Of a stretch of 64,000 nucleotides of DNA, positions 63,584-64,000 are shown piece by piece. The position numbers and the translations under genes were made by a program. This DNA comes from Dyadobacter sp. 3J3 (GTDB taxonomy: Bacteria; Bacteroidota; Bacteroidia; Cytophagales; Spirosomataceae): NCBI RefSeq assembly GCF_009801115.1, contig NZ_VTOL01000001.1, positions 434,001-498,000 of the forward strand, in the 5' to 3' direction. Numbering within the stretch: position 1 is the first letter of the stretch; each line of letters opens with the position of its first letter. The notes under the pieces were generated by a model that had not been told where the DNA came from, did not search any database, and was given only the letters and a program-made list of their open reading frames with translations.

Positions 63584-64000
63584 ATGCTTAATACCATTGC
63601 CGCATTTATATTCCGAATGGTGGGCTGGAAAATTATCGGCAGACCACCTTATGAGATAAAAAAGGCAGTATGGGTTGGTGCACCGCATAATTCGAACTGG
63701 GATTTCATGCTTTGTTTGGGTGCTCGTGGAGAAATGAAGATCAACGTTGGTTTTCTCGCCAAAAGTCAGCTTTTTCAATGGTATTCAGGCTGGTTATTTC
63801 GGGCATTGGGATGTTATCCGGTTTATAGAAATCAGTCAGGAAATCTCGTCGACGCTGTTGCAGCGATGTTCAATCAACATGAAACATTACATATCGCTAT
63901 AACGCCGGAAGGAACCAGAAAAGATGTTGACAGATTGAAAACAGGATTTTATCACATGGCGCTTCTTGCTGATGTCCCACTCATTTTAATCGGATTCGAT
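63584..64000 (+). CDS. 1-acyl-glycerol-3-phosphate acyltransferase-like, partial
   Basis: Cut by the window edge: 139 residues are visible from ATG 63584. The HxxxxD-type motif PHNSNWDFM comes early, and ITPEGTRK follows later, which is the PlsC EGTR motif. FLAKSQLFQWYSG also fits. It is the phospholipid/lysophosphatidate acyltransferase fold. It follows the M50 gene by 33 bp and probably continues the same operon. Confidence 0.85.
   Translation, partial: MLNTIAAFIFRMVGWKIIGRPPYEIKKAVWVGAPHNSNWDFMLCLGARGEMKINVGFLAKSQLFQWYSGWLFRALGCYPVYRNQSGNLVDAVAAMFNQHETLHIAITPEGTRKDVDRLKTGFYHMALLADVPLILIGFD

Overview
The window is a stretch of chromosome from a member of the Bacteroidota, most likely Cytophagales. 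The evidence is: TonB receptors with an N-terminal carboxypeptidase-regulatory-like domain, OmpA-type and SusD-free surface proteins, PPIC/SurA lipoproteins, two promoters of the Bacteroidota type (TTG, 19-20 bp spacer, TAnnTTTG-like), and moderate GC. A Dyadobacter-like genus is a guess from overall gene content. No rRNA, tRNA, CRISPR array, prophage or replication origin was seen.

Layout: 1-4.7 kb carries two Tat-exported ferritin-like proteins, hemA (reverse) and a membrane histidine kinase. 4.7-10.3 kb is the most plastic part: a large Omp85-like barrel protein, a small toxin-immunity remnant cut off by an IS4-type transposase fragment and palindromic repeats, and an OmpA-family protein. 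10.4-14.2 kb is a probable metal or siderophore uptake locus (small secreted protein, TonB siderophore receptor, DUF4198 protein). It is followed by a second cluster of the same palindromic repeats and a duplicated lipoprotein pair. 15.9-22.9 kb holds a LuxE-like acyl-activating protein, a GMC oxidoreductase with its small Tat subunit, an acyltransferase-like membrane protein, a YaeR-type VOC protein and aquaporin.

23.3-33.4 kb holds two periplasmic peptidyl-prolyl isomerases and a MoxR ATPase in one direction, then an aldehyde dehydrogenase, a DUF1835 protein, truA and glnS. 33.6-35.7 kb is a compact oxidative-stress and iron group: ferritin plus an OhrR/Ohr pair with a perfect 24-bp palindrome in front of ohrR. 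35.9-44.4 kb has two GNAT acetyltransferases, FUSC and MFS transporters, YwbE, a DMT exporter and a secreted glycosidase-like protein. 44.4-50.8 kb (reverse) has a zinc-binding-domain PAS kinase with a response regulator, and a TonB-type barrel. From 51 kb onward the genes are mainly housekeeping: DUF819 transporter, lepA, pyruvate dehydrogenase E2, a heptad-repeat coiled-coil protein, hslV, a PBP4-type peptidase, a beta-CASP nuclease, accA, a HAD phosphatase overlapping an M50 protease, and a truncated PlsC-like acyltransferase at the right edge.

The most unusual items are: the toxin/IS4/palindromic-repeat scar at 7.7-9.1 kb and its sister repeat cluster at 14.3-14.5 kb; the isomerase that seems to carry a degenerate OmpA-like fold; the CZB-PAS histidine kinase; and the nine-unit 21-bp repeat that builds a coiled coil. 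I found no clear evidence of a wholly new defence or mobile system.
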